Program-made: the position numbers and the translations under genes
Shown here: positions 23,726 through 35,531 of the stretch, piece by piece
How the letters are laid out: each line of letters begins with the position of its first letter
Numbering within the stretch: the stretch's first letter is position 1
Assembly: GCA_002197995.1 (NCBI GenBank)
Contig: NGZR01000004.1
Span: 4,092,001 to 4,156,000, forward strand
Direction: 5' to 3'
DNA: 64,000 nt
From: Gaeumannomyces sp. JS-464
Taxonomy: Eukaryota > Ascomycota > Sordariomycetes > Magnaporthales > Magnaporthaceae
Notes under the pieces: model-generated
What the model saw: the letters and a program-made list of their open reading frames with translations, nothing else
The model's database searches: none
What the model was told of the DNA's origin: nothing

Positions 23726-24695
23726 CTCGACGGTCTCGACGAGGAGATGGTCGGCTTGCGATTTTTTGAATCCCTTCTCGGGCGCGAGGTTGATCCGCTC
23801 GCGGGGCCGATGTGGCCTGTTGAGATGCGGACGCGGAGAGAATAGTCGGTAAAGTGAAGGGCAATCGATCGAGCTCCAACGAAGGACCTGGTGACGGGTG
23901 ATTTTGAGGCTGGCTGCTCGTGCTCCCAACTTAGCCCCTGGCTAATCAGATCCCAAAGGCGATGGCGCGCAAGTGTCACGACGCGCGGGAAATTAGAGAA
24001 ATTATTGACGCCGGGCCTATTGATTGAGCGGTTGACAAGAACGTGATCGCGACGGCGCCAGACCGATCGGATGCGATAATGGAGAGGACGTGAGGTGTGT
24101 TGCTGGGAAGCTTGACACGGGGTGTGGGTCGCAAGTCCTCACATCTTTGATGCGAAAGGGAGACAGGGAGGGCAGCAGAAGGCGGGCAGGAGGCTGGCAC
24201 GCAGTCTGGTTGGCAGGCCGAGAGAGTGGACAGCACAAAATCTCCTTGGCGGGCATCAGTGACAGGGGCAGCCGATGGCTCGTGCCTGCATGCGTGTCCT
24301 GCGCATAAGGTACAGCCGAGGATCAGCCACTGAGGTGAGTCCAGCTCCAGCTGCGCGGGAGATGCGATGGCCCGTGCACAGGAAAAGCTGCCAAAAGACG
24401 ATTGAGGCAGTCACGTGCGGGCTACGGGCCCCGTCGACTAAGCTCGTGTCTGATTGGTCCCACGTCCCCTCCACGATTGCTCCTGCCCTAGACAATTTTG
24501 TGTGTGGGATTTCTGCCCCGGCGCAAGGACGACTGACAACGATCAATTTTCCCCAAGCCCAGCAAAAGAGGAACATCAACGCCGCCCCCCGTAACCAGTA
24601 GGTCGCCTTCCAGCTCCCCGAACGAGACGAACACGAACGAAGCCGATTCCCGGGACCAACGGCCCTAACAGCCAATCCTTTTTTCAACCGCAGAA
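23726..24695. promoter_or_regulatory. Divergent promoter region of RAX1 and RPL31
   Basis: About 1 kb between two 5' ends. The 100 bases before the RPL31 ATG contain a pyrimidine-rich stretch (ccaatccttttttcaaccgcag), as usual for ribosomal-protein genes. The frame of the first RAX1 exon stays open about 200 bases further upstream, without homology. Confidence 0.55.
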
Positions 24696-25338
24696 ATGTC
24701 GTCCAAGGTTGGCAAGAAGCCTGCGGGCAAGCAGCAGCGCTCTGCTATCGCCGATGTTGTCGCTCGCGAGTACACCATCCACCTCCACAAGAGAGTACGT
24801 CGATGATCTCTGCGCCAGAATCCGGACCTGTGGCCATCTGTTTTCGTCTTGTAGTGGCTTTGTGTTGGGACATTGGTGTATTCTCGACCAGATCACACTG
24901 ACAGTACCCCCACAATAGCTACATGGCGCTACCTTCAAGGACCGCGCCCCTAAGGCCATTAAGGAGATCAAGAAGTTCGCTACCCTGGCTATGGTACGAA
25001 TCCCCTCGAATACCTGCTCTTACCGAAAGAGCATCCGATTGCTGCAACTCGCCTCGTCTGCTGGGGAGACTGCCGATGGCCGACCAGGCGAGGGGCACAC
25101 CTTGCGGGTAAAGTTTGTGCTAACCTTCATCTAGGGCACCACCGATGTCCGTGTCGACCCCCAGCTCAACAAGAAGGTCTGGGAGGGCGGTGTGAAGGGC
25201 GTTCCCTACAGGATCCGCGTCCGCATCTCGCGGAGGCGAAACGACGAGGAGGGCGCCAAGGAGAAGCTCTACAGCTACGTTCAGGCCGTCAACGTCAAGG
25301 ACCCCAAGGGCCTGCACACGGTCGTCGTCGAGGAGTAA
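24696..25338 (+). CDS. RPL31: 60S ribosomal protein eL31
   Basis: Exons 24696-24794, 24919-24993 and 25135-25338, all phase 0, give 125 residues, the normal length. It is a component of the large subunit near the exit tunnel. Conserved segments are [79 protein letters not shown] and the C-terminal [10 protein letters not shown]. Multiple short introns in a small ribosomal gene are typical of filamentous fungi. No disruption. Confidence 0.97.
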
Positions 25339-25941
25339 AAGTGGCGTTTACACAGGAGAGGACGGACGGCACAAACGGGTTTCTGGCGGCATCTGGGCTT
25401 TACGGAGTTTTTGATTGGCATTAGCTTCCTCAACCATCACCCAAAATAAAAAAAGGACACGAACGAGGCGGCCCGACCAAACATTTGCGCGCCCCCGACC
25501 CCGCAGGCGCTGGACTGGTATATCACGAAGATGGTTGTCATGGAGTACTGGGAGAGGCATCTGCATTTCAAGAGGCCCCGGGTTACGTTATGGCCAACGG
25601 TCTATAATGACGGTATCAAACGGCCACTTTTCTCATTTATCTGCTTTCTCGACCAAGATGGGCATGCCTTTGAGGGCGCACCCGTGCCATTTTGGCTGGT
25701 TTACCTTGGCAACTTGAAGCAGAGCAGATCAAAAATACCCAGCTGTCTGAGCCCAGCCCGCGAGATCGAAATGCGCCTTTTGTAATGTCCAACGATTGCC
25801 AAGACTGAAAAGGGAGGCGGAAGTTGCCCAAGAACGCTCGTTACTCCTAAACGAAGTGCTGCGCCGCTATTGCATTGCTCCCAAGACCGCCCTAGAGAAC
25901 CAAGAAAAGGACAAAAAACTACAGTGGATGCATCCTTCACT
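25339..25941. other. Convergent intergenic region
   Basis: 3' UTR space of RPL31 (+) and UBC11 (-). Short open frames only; no gene seen. Confidence 0.6.
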
Positions 25942-26692
25942 TCACTCGTCCTCAATATCCTGATGACGGCCCAAGACCTTGCGCTTGAACTCTTCCGGGT
26001 CCTTGTCCCACAGCTCGGCGGCTTCGCCGTTCAGCGGTGATGCGCTATCCAAAAAGGGACATTGTCAGTAAAGCTCTGGGAGCAGTCCAGAAGACAATGG
26101 CCACGACATTGGCCACGGAGGATTGACTAACTTGTTTGGCTCGCCGAGTAAGCTTTGCAGACTCAGCAGCACGGTCTGGATGTTGTACGCGGCCGTCCAC
26201 TTGTCCTTCAAAATGTCGAGGCAGATGCGGCCGGAGAAGTCGACGTTGGGGTGGTATATGGGCGTCTTGAACAGGACGGTGGGTGGGGCGTAAGGGTAGT
26301 TGGAGGGGAACGCGAACGAGAGCTTGAAGGTCAGACCCGTGTAGGGCGTGTCGTCAGGCCCTTCGATCGTGGCGGCCCACGACATCAGATTCCCGTCGGC
26401 CGAGGGGAAGGCGGAAACACCGGGCGCGGGCGACGTCATAAGCTGCATCAGCTCGGTCTGCAACCTGTATAGTGAACAAAGCCATGCTCCATCGTCAGTC
26501 AAGTTGCACCGGGCAGGGGACCGGGTCTCGGGGACCCCTCCCATCCAAGCTTCCCCGTCCTGGCTTCCGCTGGGCAACCAACCTCTTGGTAACGCTCTGG
26601 GAGTCCGGGCCCTTCTTCGCGACACCGGCCTTGGCGGTGGCCGGGGCAGTCCCGGGCGCCGAGTTCTGGCTGTCCTCCATGCTGTAGTCCAT
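25942..26692 (-). CDS. UBC11: Ubiquitin-conjugating enzyme E2 C-type (UBE2C/Ubc11)
   Basis: Exons 26583-26692, 26132-26464 and 25942-26044 give 181 residues. It is the E2 that supplies ubiquitin to the APC/C for cyclin and securin degradation. The UBC core has [58 protein letters not shown] (catalytic Cys about residue 118) and [17 protein letters not shown], then [13 protein letters not shown] after the last intron. The extended N-terminus of about 35 residues before the first helix and the LLGEPN..SPLN sequence favour UBE2C over other E2 classes. The start at 26692 ([14 protein letters not shown]) has an in-frame Met at codon 5 as an alternative. Confidence 0.92.
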
Positions 26693-28026
26693 GGTTGCGG
26701 TGAGGGTGTCTAGTGCAACGAGGGGTGGGCCAGCTGGGGATCCGCGACGACCAGAGGTAACACTTTGTGTAGTGGTTTGCCCTCTGGTGGCTTCTGCTTG
26801 TTGGTACTTTCAAAGGCTTGGGCTGATTGCTTCTTCTTCTAAGCCTGTAATAACGGAATGCGCGAGTAGTTCTGATTAATATAGCTGATCACAAGATAAG
26901 CCGAAACTGGTTCCATGGCACAGGCCTGTCAGCGCTCCGGATGCATACCTGAATGAAGAACTTGCGGTAGAAAAGGGTTTCTAGGTTTGAGGTCAGGGTC
27001 TGGTCTTTATGCGGAAAGAAAAGCGAGAGGTAGTTGGAGCTTGATGGATGCTGCGGAGGAATGCTGTGAGCGGCGGTTGCAACCTTTGACGGTCGAAAAA
27101 AACGGCACACCGATGGGTCAGGCGAGCCCGAGGCTGTGGGATGGAAACCCGTGGCTTTGTTTACCAGCCAACCTCCACTATCGGTCATCCAGCAACCACG
27201 ATAAATCACCCCTGTCGCTGGGGTCCCGCCTGGGCAGGAAGGCGGGGGGATCTAACGGGCGGGTTTATGTAGAGCCAACAGTTTGGCATTGCGACGGCAT
27301 GCAGAATCTCTGGGTCAATCGAATCGCGTTTGACCGCGCCTCTTTCAAACAAAACAAATAATTTGGCCGGGAGCTTGGGGCGAAGCCTGCGCGGGAACTG
27401 ATTCTACCACGCCTTCCCAGGCTGCGTCTGAAGACATTCTCTGCGAGGAAGAGACTGGACGATGGCTTTATCATACGTGCCAGAGTCAAAGGAGACCTTG
27501 TAGATGTGCTGGGTTATATCACCGTGTAATTTCTGTCACCGCCGACGCATCCATCAATGACCATGTTGCCTGCTGCATGAGCTTCTCTTCCAAAGACGCT
27601 GCCAGACTCCACTTTAAGCGTGTTAGCAGGTGGGCCCGGTACCTCTAGCGCACCCGGCAGGGTACAACCACCTATCTCGGAGCTCCGCGATGAAGGTGTT
27701 TTTGCTTCCAAATCCATGGACTTCCCAGACGGGAAGTGGACCCCACCTCCCCAGAGATCCAGCTGTGGTTTTCTGCCTTGGGTTGGTGCCTTGGACGCCT
27801 TTTACGAGGTATACAAATTTGAAGAAAAACAAAAACTAAGACTTTTTCTAGACAGTCCGATCGCGAGTCAACACGATCAGACTATCTCATCACCTAACAC
27901 AATCACCATCCGCCCTCGGTTGTTGACACCGCGTGTTCACTGTATATCTGGTATCTCAGAGGCAACGCAAACCTTAAGCAACCTAGGTACCTCTCGCTTT
28001 GGCGGTTGGTGCCGCTTCAAAGCAGG
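26693..28026. promoter_or_regulatory. Divergent intergenic region of UBC11 and CHK1
   Basis: 1.3 kb between two cell-cycle genes transcribed away from each other. It includes one AGGTACCT-type motif at 27981-27994. No additional gene is supported; whether the two genes share control elements cannot be judged from sequence alone. Confidence 0.5.
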
Positions 28027-29788
28027 ATGGTCACTCAATCCCAGCTCGATCCTCTGCCCAATGACCTTCCTTTCAGATTTGTCTCCAAGACCATCGGCCG
28101 GGGAGCTTATGCCTCGTGAGTTCTGTCCTGCTCGGAGTGTCTCGGACCTGACGGCAGCTATCTCCGAATGCCTTCATGATGGGCTTGGCTGACCACCTTC
28201 CAACCACGACAGCATCAAGAAGGCCGTCCCTCTGGACAAGGACACCCCGTGTTCGCGGTGAAGCTGATCCACAAAGGTTATGCAACGAAACATGGCCGCA
28301 TATCGGCCAAGCAGATTGGAATGGAGGTGGCGCTGCACTCCCACATTGGCCAACACCCCAACATCATCGAGTGGTTTGCTACCGGTGACGACGCGACCTG
28401 GAAGTGGATTGCCATGGAGTACGCCGAGGGCGGCGATCTCTTTGACAAGATCGAGGCCGACGTCGGCGTGCCCGAGGAGATCGCCCATCTCTACTTCCTG
28501 CAGCTCATCAGCGGCGTCAGCTTCATGCACTCCAAGGGTGTTGCTCACCGCGACCTGAAGCCCGAGAACATTCTGATGTCGGCATCTGGCGATCTGAAGC
28601 TGGCCGACTTTGGAATGGCAACCTTGTTCGAGCATAAGGGCCAGAAGAAGCAGAGCACGACTATGTGCGGCAGCCCGCCGTACATCGCCCCGGAAGTCCT
28701 GGATGTAGCTAAGAACGACAGGCGGAACCCGCATCAGGCGCTCAAATACTCGGCTGATGTTGTCGATATCTGGTCCTGCGGCGTGATCCTGTTCGTGCTG
28801 CTCGTCGGCAACACGCCCTGGGACGAGCCGACGTCGAGCAGTTGGGAGTTCGGCGAGTACGTTAGGACAAACGGCCGCAGCACCGACGCGCTCTGGGAGA
28901 GGATACCGTCAGCCGCGCTGTCGCTGCTGCGCGGCATGATGAACGTTGACACGAGCAAACGCTTCTCGTTTGCGCAGATAAGGCAGCATCCGTGGTTCAC
29001 GCAGCACAACAGTCTCCTGACTGCCGATGGCTCGGTTTCGGATCCGATACACCTCGCGACCCAGATGATGAAGAGCTTACACATCGACCTCTCCCAGGCG
29101 CCAACACCCTCACAGAGACAGGCGCTCGCCGATGCGCAAGCCATGGATGCCGATGCCGGGTCCGATCCCTGGGCCGCCAAGTTCTCGGCCACGCAGCCAG
29201 AGACGCCCATCACCGACGCTCTGTTTGACTGGGAGAGGCCGACGCTCCGGACCATAGGCGCCATGGATATGCCGTCGACACAGCCGGTGCAGAGGCGGGG
29301 CGGCGGCGCAACCAGCTTTTCACAGGCTAACCGCGGCCGGGCGGAAGTTTTTTGACATATTGTCCGAGGAGCCGTCGATGAGCCAGTTCGCGGCGACGCC
29401 TGGCGTGCCTATCACTCTCACCCAACGCGCCAGGCAGTTCCGCGACATTGTGCCGGCCTACTCACTTACGCGCTTCTACTCGCACATCCCGCCCGGCCTC
29501 CTGGTGCAGAAGCTCAGCGACGCGCTGCACCAGCTCAATGTGCCTCTCCCAGCCCAGCCCGCGCCCACGGACGCCAACCGGATCGCGCCGGTCAAGTTCA
29601 AGGCCCTCGATGGGCGAGGTCAGAGTCTCCACGGAGACATCATGATCGATAAGATCATTCTCGAGGGAGATCACGAGTTGCTCGAAGTCCGTTTCGTCAA
29701 GACAAAGGGCGACCCTCTCGAGTGGAGGCGACTGTTCAAGAAGATTGCGCTCCTGTGCAAGGATGCGATATTCAACAGCGATGCTTAG
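28027..29788 (+). CDS. CHK1: Checkpoint kinase Chk1
   Basis: Exons 28027-28115 and 28213-29788; about 554 residues after repair. It is a Ser/Thr kinase that acts in the nucleus after ATR-type signalling to block mitosis on DNA damage. Kinase motifs in order: Gly loop GRGAYAS, catalytic Lys in FAVKLIHKG, hinge EYAEGGDLFDKIE, HRDLKPEN loop, DFG, and CGSPPYIAPEVL. The C-terminal regulatory half has the KA1-like region (FRDIVPAYSLTRFYSHIPPGLL, ILEGDHELLEVRFVKTKGDPLEWRRLFKKIALLCKD). The frame shifts twice: one C too few at 28245-28248, before VFAVKLI, and one G too many at 29339-29341, before KFFDILSEEPS. Both repairs restore conserved sequence and total length, so I read this as an intact kinase with sequencing errors. 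Confidence 0.92.
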
Positions 29789-30358
29789 GAGTCTCGCGAT
29801 TGTATTCCCTCCTCTTTTGAGCAGACCTCGTCCCCTATGTATGAGGACCAGGGGCCTCTATCAGCGCAACGAAACTGAAAGTGAAACGACGGCCCTTTTA
29901 GCCGTGTCAATGCACTATGGTAGCGGCGGCGCGCATTATTCTTGGGTCACATATGGAGCTTCTTTGGCAATTGTTGTTTTTAGATATGCGTAGGTATTTA
30001 TACCAGAATGAGGATGCATCATGACAACCCCGAGAATGTTTCTTTTCTCGGGCCTCGACTGTGTGTTTGATATTGGCCTCGGCCGTTTAAACCCCTGAGA
30101 TGTGAGGTCATCGCAAACCGGAGTGATCGAGACCCCTGTCTGGTTGCGCTGCACGGTAAATTTTGGCGGGCAATGCCCCTCGAGTCACCGATTTCAACCC
30201 AGCCCAATAAAGAACAGCCAATTTTGCTTGACGTATTTTGCCGCAAGGAATCCAGAGTGACTCTATCCGTGATACTAGCAGCCCCCAGTCGCCCCTCCTC
30301 CGCTCCCCTCCCCTCATCCCACCTCCGGCCTATTTTTTTTTCCCTAACCTGCGCGTGC
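29789..30358. other. Intergenic region, CHK1 3' UTR and HTS1 promoter
   Basis: 570 bases between two genes on the same strand. The last 100 bases before the HTS1 start are C/T-rich. No gene seen. Confidence 0.6.
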
Positions 30359-32576
30359 ATGCGGCAACTACTAAATTTCAGGTCAAGCCTTGCACGCGCC
30401 ACAACGGCTCCTACCCGACTACCCCAGCGACGGCCTCTACGTATAATACACGGACCCCTCGTCTCGGCCTCTGCGACAACGCCTGCGGCGTCGTCCCGCT
30501 GGCGACTCTTGTGCCGCCGCAGCTACTCCTCGGCCACCGACGGCGGCGCGACATCGCGTGGCTCCTCCGAGCTCGACGCCGCAAACATGGGCAAAAAGGA
30601 TGACAAGAAGGCGAGCTTCCAGCTCAAGACGCCCAAGGGCACTCGTGACTGTATGTTTTTGCTTCGAAACGGGCGTTCCATGCGCATCTCGTGGATCAAT
30701 GGCTGCCGCCATGCTGGGTCCGGACCGGCACATCCCGACATCCTACTTGTTGCTAACTTGCTCGCCCGTGCGCAGGGGACAGGAAGGACATGATCCTCAG
30801 GTCAGTAGCCATGGCATCAAAGCTTCAAGACGAGCGATGTGCATAATGCGCCCTTGCCATGCTGTAATGTGGTTGGCTGCTAATACAATGGGCGCCTCCC
30901 GCCTCCGCCTTGCCGCAGGGATCGCATCTTCCAAGCCATTACCGAGGTCTTTAAGCGCCACGGCGGAACAAATCTCGACACGCCGGTCTTCGAGCTGAAG
31001 GAGATCCTGAGCGGAAAGTAAGCGCTACGATACCTGGGCGGGGGCGATATACCTGTGCGATGAAGGCACCTCCCGGAGGACGGCTTAGTGCTAACGCGGG
31101 GGGCGTTGTGCAGGTATGGAGAGGACAGCAAGCTCATATACGACCTGGCGGACCAGGGCGGCGAGCTGTGCTCATTACGTTACGACCTGACGGTGCCCCT
31201 GGCGCGGTACCTGGCCATGAACACAGACATCAAGCAGCTCAAGCGGTTCCAGATCGCAAAGGTCTACCGGAGGGACCAGCCGGCCGTCGCCAAGGGCAGG
31301 ATGCGGGAGTTTTACCAGTGCGATTTCGACGTCGCCGGCATCTACGACCCCATGATCCCCGACGCCGAGATCCTGCGCATCATCGTCGAAGTCTTCACCG
31401 CGCTCGAGTTCGATAACTTCACCATCAAGGTCAACCACCGGAAGGTCCTGGACGGGCTCTTCCAGGTGGCCGGCGTCCCGCAGGAGAAGATTCGGTCCAT
31501 CAGCTCGGCCGTGGATAAACTGGACAAGGTAGGCACTTTCCGAATCACGGGTCCGCGGTCCTCGTGACTTGTGGTTATTGGCTGCTGACACGGGCGTGAG
31601 ATCGTAGATGCCGTGGTCAGAGGTCAAGAAGGAGATGTTGGAGAAGGGCCTCACGGACGAGGTTGCCGACACCATCGGCGAGTACGTAAAGCACAAGGGC
31701 GGCAAGGACATCATTTCCCTGCTGCAGCAAGATAAAAAGCTGTCAGAAAATGAGTTCGGCAAGAAGGGCATTGAGGACATGAGCCTGCTGTTCACCTACC
31801 TTGAGGCCTTCGGAGTCACCGACAGAGTTTCGTTCGATCTCTCGCTAGCACGCGGTCTAGACTACTACACCGGTGTCATCTATGAAGTCGTGACAGAAGG
31901 CTCCGCCCCCGCGGTGGCCCTTGTCGTCGTGCCTGTTGTCGAGCCAGCAGCGGATGCGGCGGCAAGCGAGACTACCGATGCCGCAGCTCCCGCAGCCGCG
32001 CCGGCAAAAAAGAAGGCACCCAAGAAGAAGGCGAGCGAGGACGACGACCGGTCAGACGACCCGACGGTGGGCGTGGGCAGCATCGCGGCGGGAGGGCGCT
32101 ACGACGACCTGGTGGGCATGTTCAGCGGCAAGGGCGACAAGGGCCAGATACCGTGTGTGGGCATCTCGTTCGGCGTCGACCGCATCTTCAGCATCATGAG
32201 CGCGCGCCAGAAGCGGCAGGCGGCGGAGCAGGGCTCGGCGGCCGTCAGGCAGAACGAGGTGGACGTCTACGTCATGGCGTTTGGCGGCGGCAAGGACTTC
32301 ACGGGCCTGCTGTCCGAGCGCATCTCGGTGGCGCGGCAGCTCTGGGACGCGGGCGTCAAGGCCGAGTTCTCAGCAAAGGTCAAGCCCAAGCTGCAGAACC
32401 AGTTCAAGGTGGCCGAGGACGGCGGCGTGCCCCTGGCCGTCATCCTGGGCGAGGACGAGCTGGCGCAGGGCAAGGTCAAGCTCAAGGTCATGGGCCTGCC
32501 CAAGGACCACCCGGAAAAGGACGGGCGGCTCGTGTCGAGGGACGAGCTGGTGGCCGAGGTGAAGAAGCTGCTATAG
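30359..32576 (+). CDS. HTS1: Histidyl-tRNA synthetase, cytosolic and mitochondrial
   Basis: Exons 30359-30650, 30776-30800 (25 bases), 30919-31017, 31114-31528 and 31608-32576; 599 residues with all phases matching. It charges tRNA-His with histidine and ATP. Class II motif 1 lies around [25 protein letters not shown], motif 2 around [30 protein letters not shown], and the His-binding segments include [14 protein letters not shown] and the motif-3 region [14 protein letters not shown]. The C-terminal anticodon-binding domain ends VAEVKKLL. An Ala/Lys-rich insert (about 31900-32060) splits the core. The first 76 residues are Arg/Ser/Ala-rich with almost no acid, a mitochondrial presequence; a second Met at 30587 ([11 protein letters not shown]) matches the usual cytosolic start. 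Two products from one gene are therefore likely. Confidence 0.95.
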
Positions 32577-34180
32577 ATGTGCCCATTTTTGTGCACTGGC
32601 TTCGTTGTTCTCTCTGCTTGCTTTTGCTACGGTTCTTTCATCTCGCCTCGTTCTGTGACCAGGGAGAGTCAAATAGGTGCAGATGAACCTATTTAGGAGG
32701 TACCTAAGTAGGGGTGATAAACAAAAGGATGGGAATAAATAAATAGAGCGGGATTAGTGATCTCATTGGACCTGGTCCTTTTGTGTTCCTTTATAGTATA
32801 GCCTCACCGGATCTTATCTTGGGATTTTATCCCTCCGAAGAGAAAATGTCGAGGTACATGTCTCGGCACTCCATCCTAACACCAGCTGCATTTTCTTTCC
32901 ACATCCATCCATTTTCGACCAGTTTTTGATGTCACGATGTCGAATATTTTCCTTTCGATCGCAACTCTGAGACGGAGATGCTTGTCGGACAGCGCCTCGT
33001 TGGGGATGCCCAAGACTCGCAGGGCGAGGGAACGCCGTAGGTATTTCCCTCTAGCAAACCCCGATGTTAAATCTACTGCTGCTTAATATTAACATCCATT
33101 TAGGTACCTAGGTAGGTGCTGATTATATTTGTACCGTTTGTGCGATCGATGTCTTTAGGTGTTTGCCAGACGCCAGCGATCTGGTGGCCGGAGTTGCCCG
33201 TATGCCTTTATAGAGAATATGATGCGGCTGTCAAAAGCGAAGACAATGGCGTTACTGCAAGCAAGAGCCTAAATTGAACTTCATATTTCTTTTCAGTCTA
33301 TAATCTGCGAGTCGCTCTCCAAGAGCCGTTTGTATCTTGCGAAGCCTACTATTGCTCCGGCTACCTCCTGGTGGCCAAGACCGGGATGGCGAAGCACGGC
33401 GGCGTCGAGCCTCGGCTGCTGACCAGGCGTCAAAAACGAGCGTGTGACAAACGTCAAAGGGGGGGAAGTGTAGAGCGCGATTGGAGGAAATCTATAGCGC
33501 AGTGTCGCACACGAAAATAGACCACGTTCCAAGGCTGCGCGCATGACAGAGCACGGGAGATCAAGCGGTTCCTCAAGTCGTGCCGCAAGTATGTGCGCAC
33601 ATCTCTAGCGTCGTTGACGTGCAGGTGGCGACAACGTGCAGAGGAATGGTTTCACATGTAAAACTGGAGGTGCTATCTGCGCTCTGCTGCGTCCAGAACG
33701 GGGAGGACGGGGCCAGGCCAACCTGTGGAGGGGCAAGATTCAAGCACAAGAATATGATTCAACATTGGCTTTTAGTACTATAAACAACAATTTAGATAGG
33801 ACGTGGTATATCAAGATACCCACTGCTATATGCAACAGGAATAGAACGCCATCGCCATGCCGCTAAGCGTGGTATAAAACGTCAAAAGGCAAACAAGACA
33901 AAATCGTAAAGATCATGGTCCGCTCATATACACCTCAAATTAAGACAAAAGAAAGAAGAAGAAAAAAATGATAGCACCCATCGTGGACTGTGAACCAAGG
34001 GGTATGGAGTCATGGATAGTAACAAGTCTGGAGAACGTGAGTGCACAAGAGTAGCACTAGTGAGGTTGAAGACATACACAGGGGTAGGGACAGCGAGGGA
34101 GGGCAAAGAGTGTGGGAGAAACGACAGGACATCCAAGATAAGGTACCCCAAAAATGAAGTAATCGCACAGGGTGTGTTCA
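32577..34180. other. Convergent intergenic region, 1.6 kb
   Basis: AT-richer than the window average. It carries two clusters of the TAGGTACCTAGGTAGG-type motif (32672-32714 and 33100-33118). No gene is supported between HTS1 (+) and the SprT-like gene (-). Confidence 0.6.
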
Positions 34181-35531
34181 TTACCACAGATCACGCTGTG
34201 GCCCAAACGTATGCTGGGTCATTGACAGGACCAGCGGTGGTCGCGAGACCACAGGGGGCAGCTGCGGCAGTTGCATCTGCTGCTGCTGCGGCATAACGGC
34301 GCAATCCCACTCGTCGTGAGAGCCGCCCGCTTCCCAGCCGCCACCGTCGCAGCATGGGCGATCGTAGTTGCAGTTGGCAGCATGAGGGTACTGCTGATGT
34401 TTCCGAGGATTGTGGTGGTGATAGTGGTAGTGGTGGTGGTGATGGTGGTGATGCTGCTCTTGAACCTGGTGGTGGTACTGGTATTGCTGCTGCAGGGGTG
34501 GGGACAGCGCTTGACCCTTGGGCGGGAGGCGGAAGCGCTCCAGATCGGCCTCCATCTCGCGCAGATGCAGTGTCCCCGGCCCGGCAAAGTCATCGATTAG
34601 GCTTGCGATTTTTCTGAAGCCGGGCGTGTGACCGCCGCAGAGGCGGGCGCGGTGGCCGCACATGATGAAAAGGTAGCTGTGGATAAGCTCGTGCAGGAAG
34701 GTCGAGATGAGAAGGCGGCGGCTGTAGCGGGCATCGCGCAGGATGGGCGAGGATAGGACGATGAGAGTCTCGTAGCCAAGCAGGCGCCGCGAGCGCCGCA
34801 TGGCCGTGGTGCCAATGATCTTGGCCGCGTATTTGTCGCCCGTAGACCAGTGTGACCAGTCCCAGTCAACGCGGCTGGTCAGGCGGCCGCCAAAGAAGAT
34901 CTCGTTCGTGGCCGAGAATATGCTGCCAAGGGCGGCGTCGTCGAGCTCGAAGTCGGCCTCAGCTGCGCGTGGGTGCACAAGGCTCCGGAGGATTCGCTCG
35001 TGGGTCGAGTCCGGGTGCCGGCGCAGGAAGTCGGCCTTCTGCTCCACCACGATCCGCGCCGCCTCCTCATCTGTCATGAGGTCCAGGTCGTCCTCGTCCT
35101 TGGTGCAGCAGCACGAGCATTCAGGGAGAGGGTCGGTGGAGATGGAGATGCCGGACGAGGTCCGCTCCATGAGCGGGGCGTAGGACCCCGGGCTCTGTAG
35201 CTGATGCTTGTGGGCTTGCGGCTTCGGGTGCATAAGCGGCAGCGGTGGACTTGGAGGCTTCGGGTGGTCTGCCCGGACGAAGAAGACGGAGGGTTGGCTC
35301 GACTGAGGCCCGACTAGCGGGGGTGACGGACTGGCGCTCGCAAGATCCCATTCTTGAACCCCGGCGAGGTCCGCTCGGCTGTCGTCTCGCCTGTCATCCC
35401 TCCAGTCGCCGCCGTAGCGCGGCTGGCCAAACCGGTCCTCCCCACAGAAGCCAACATCGCGGGGGTCATAGGACGAGAAGTGGTCAGGTGATGGGTACGG
35501 GGAATCCCTCCACGCCCACCCACTCAGCCAT
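34181..35531 (-). CDS. SprT-like zinc metalloprotease-fold protein with His-rich tail
   Basis: About 449 residues. The SprT-like core has AALGSIFSATNEIFFGGRL, an Arg-rich segment, then STFLHELIHSYLFIMCGHRARLCGGHTPGFRKIASLIDDF. This gives the zinc motif HExxH (HELIH) with a third His in GHTPGF. SprT/Spartan-type proteins cut DNA-protein crosslinks or act as chaperones; the role here is unknown. The N-terminal 200 residues are Pro/Ser/Asp-rich and disordered. After the core comes a Gln/His-rich tail with a run of His (about 34425-34460), then another Gln-rich end. The frame is open to 35596 but has no ATG before 35233. An ATG at 35531 (MAEW) joins it if one base is removed from the C runs at 35515-35521; I use that start, with 35233 as the conservative alternative. 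An upstream spliced exon is also possible. Confidence 0.75.

Noticed and set aside
28027..29788. CHK1 as a pseudogene because of two frameshifts
   Set aside because: The two shifts cancel in length, sit in C4 and G3 runs, and flank fully conserved kinase and KA1-like sequence.
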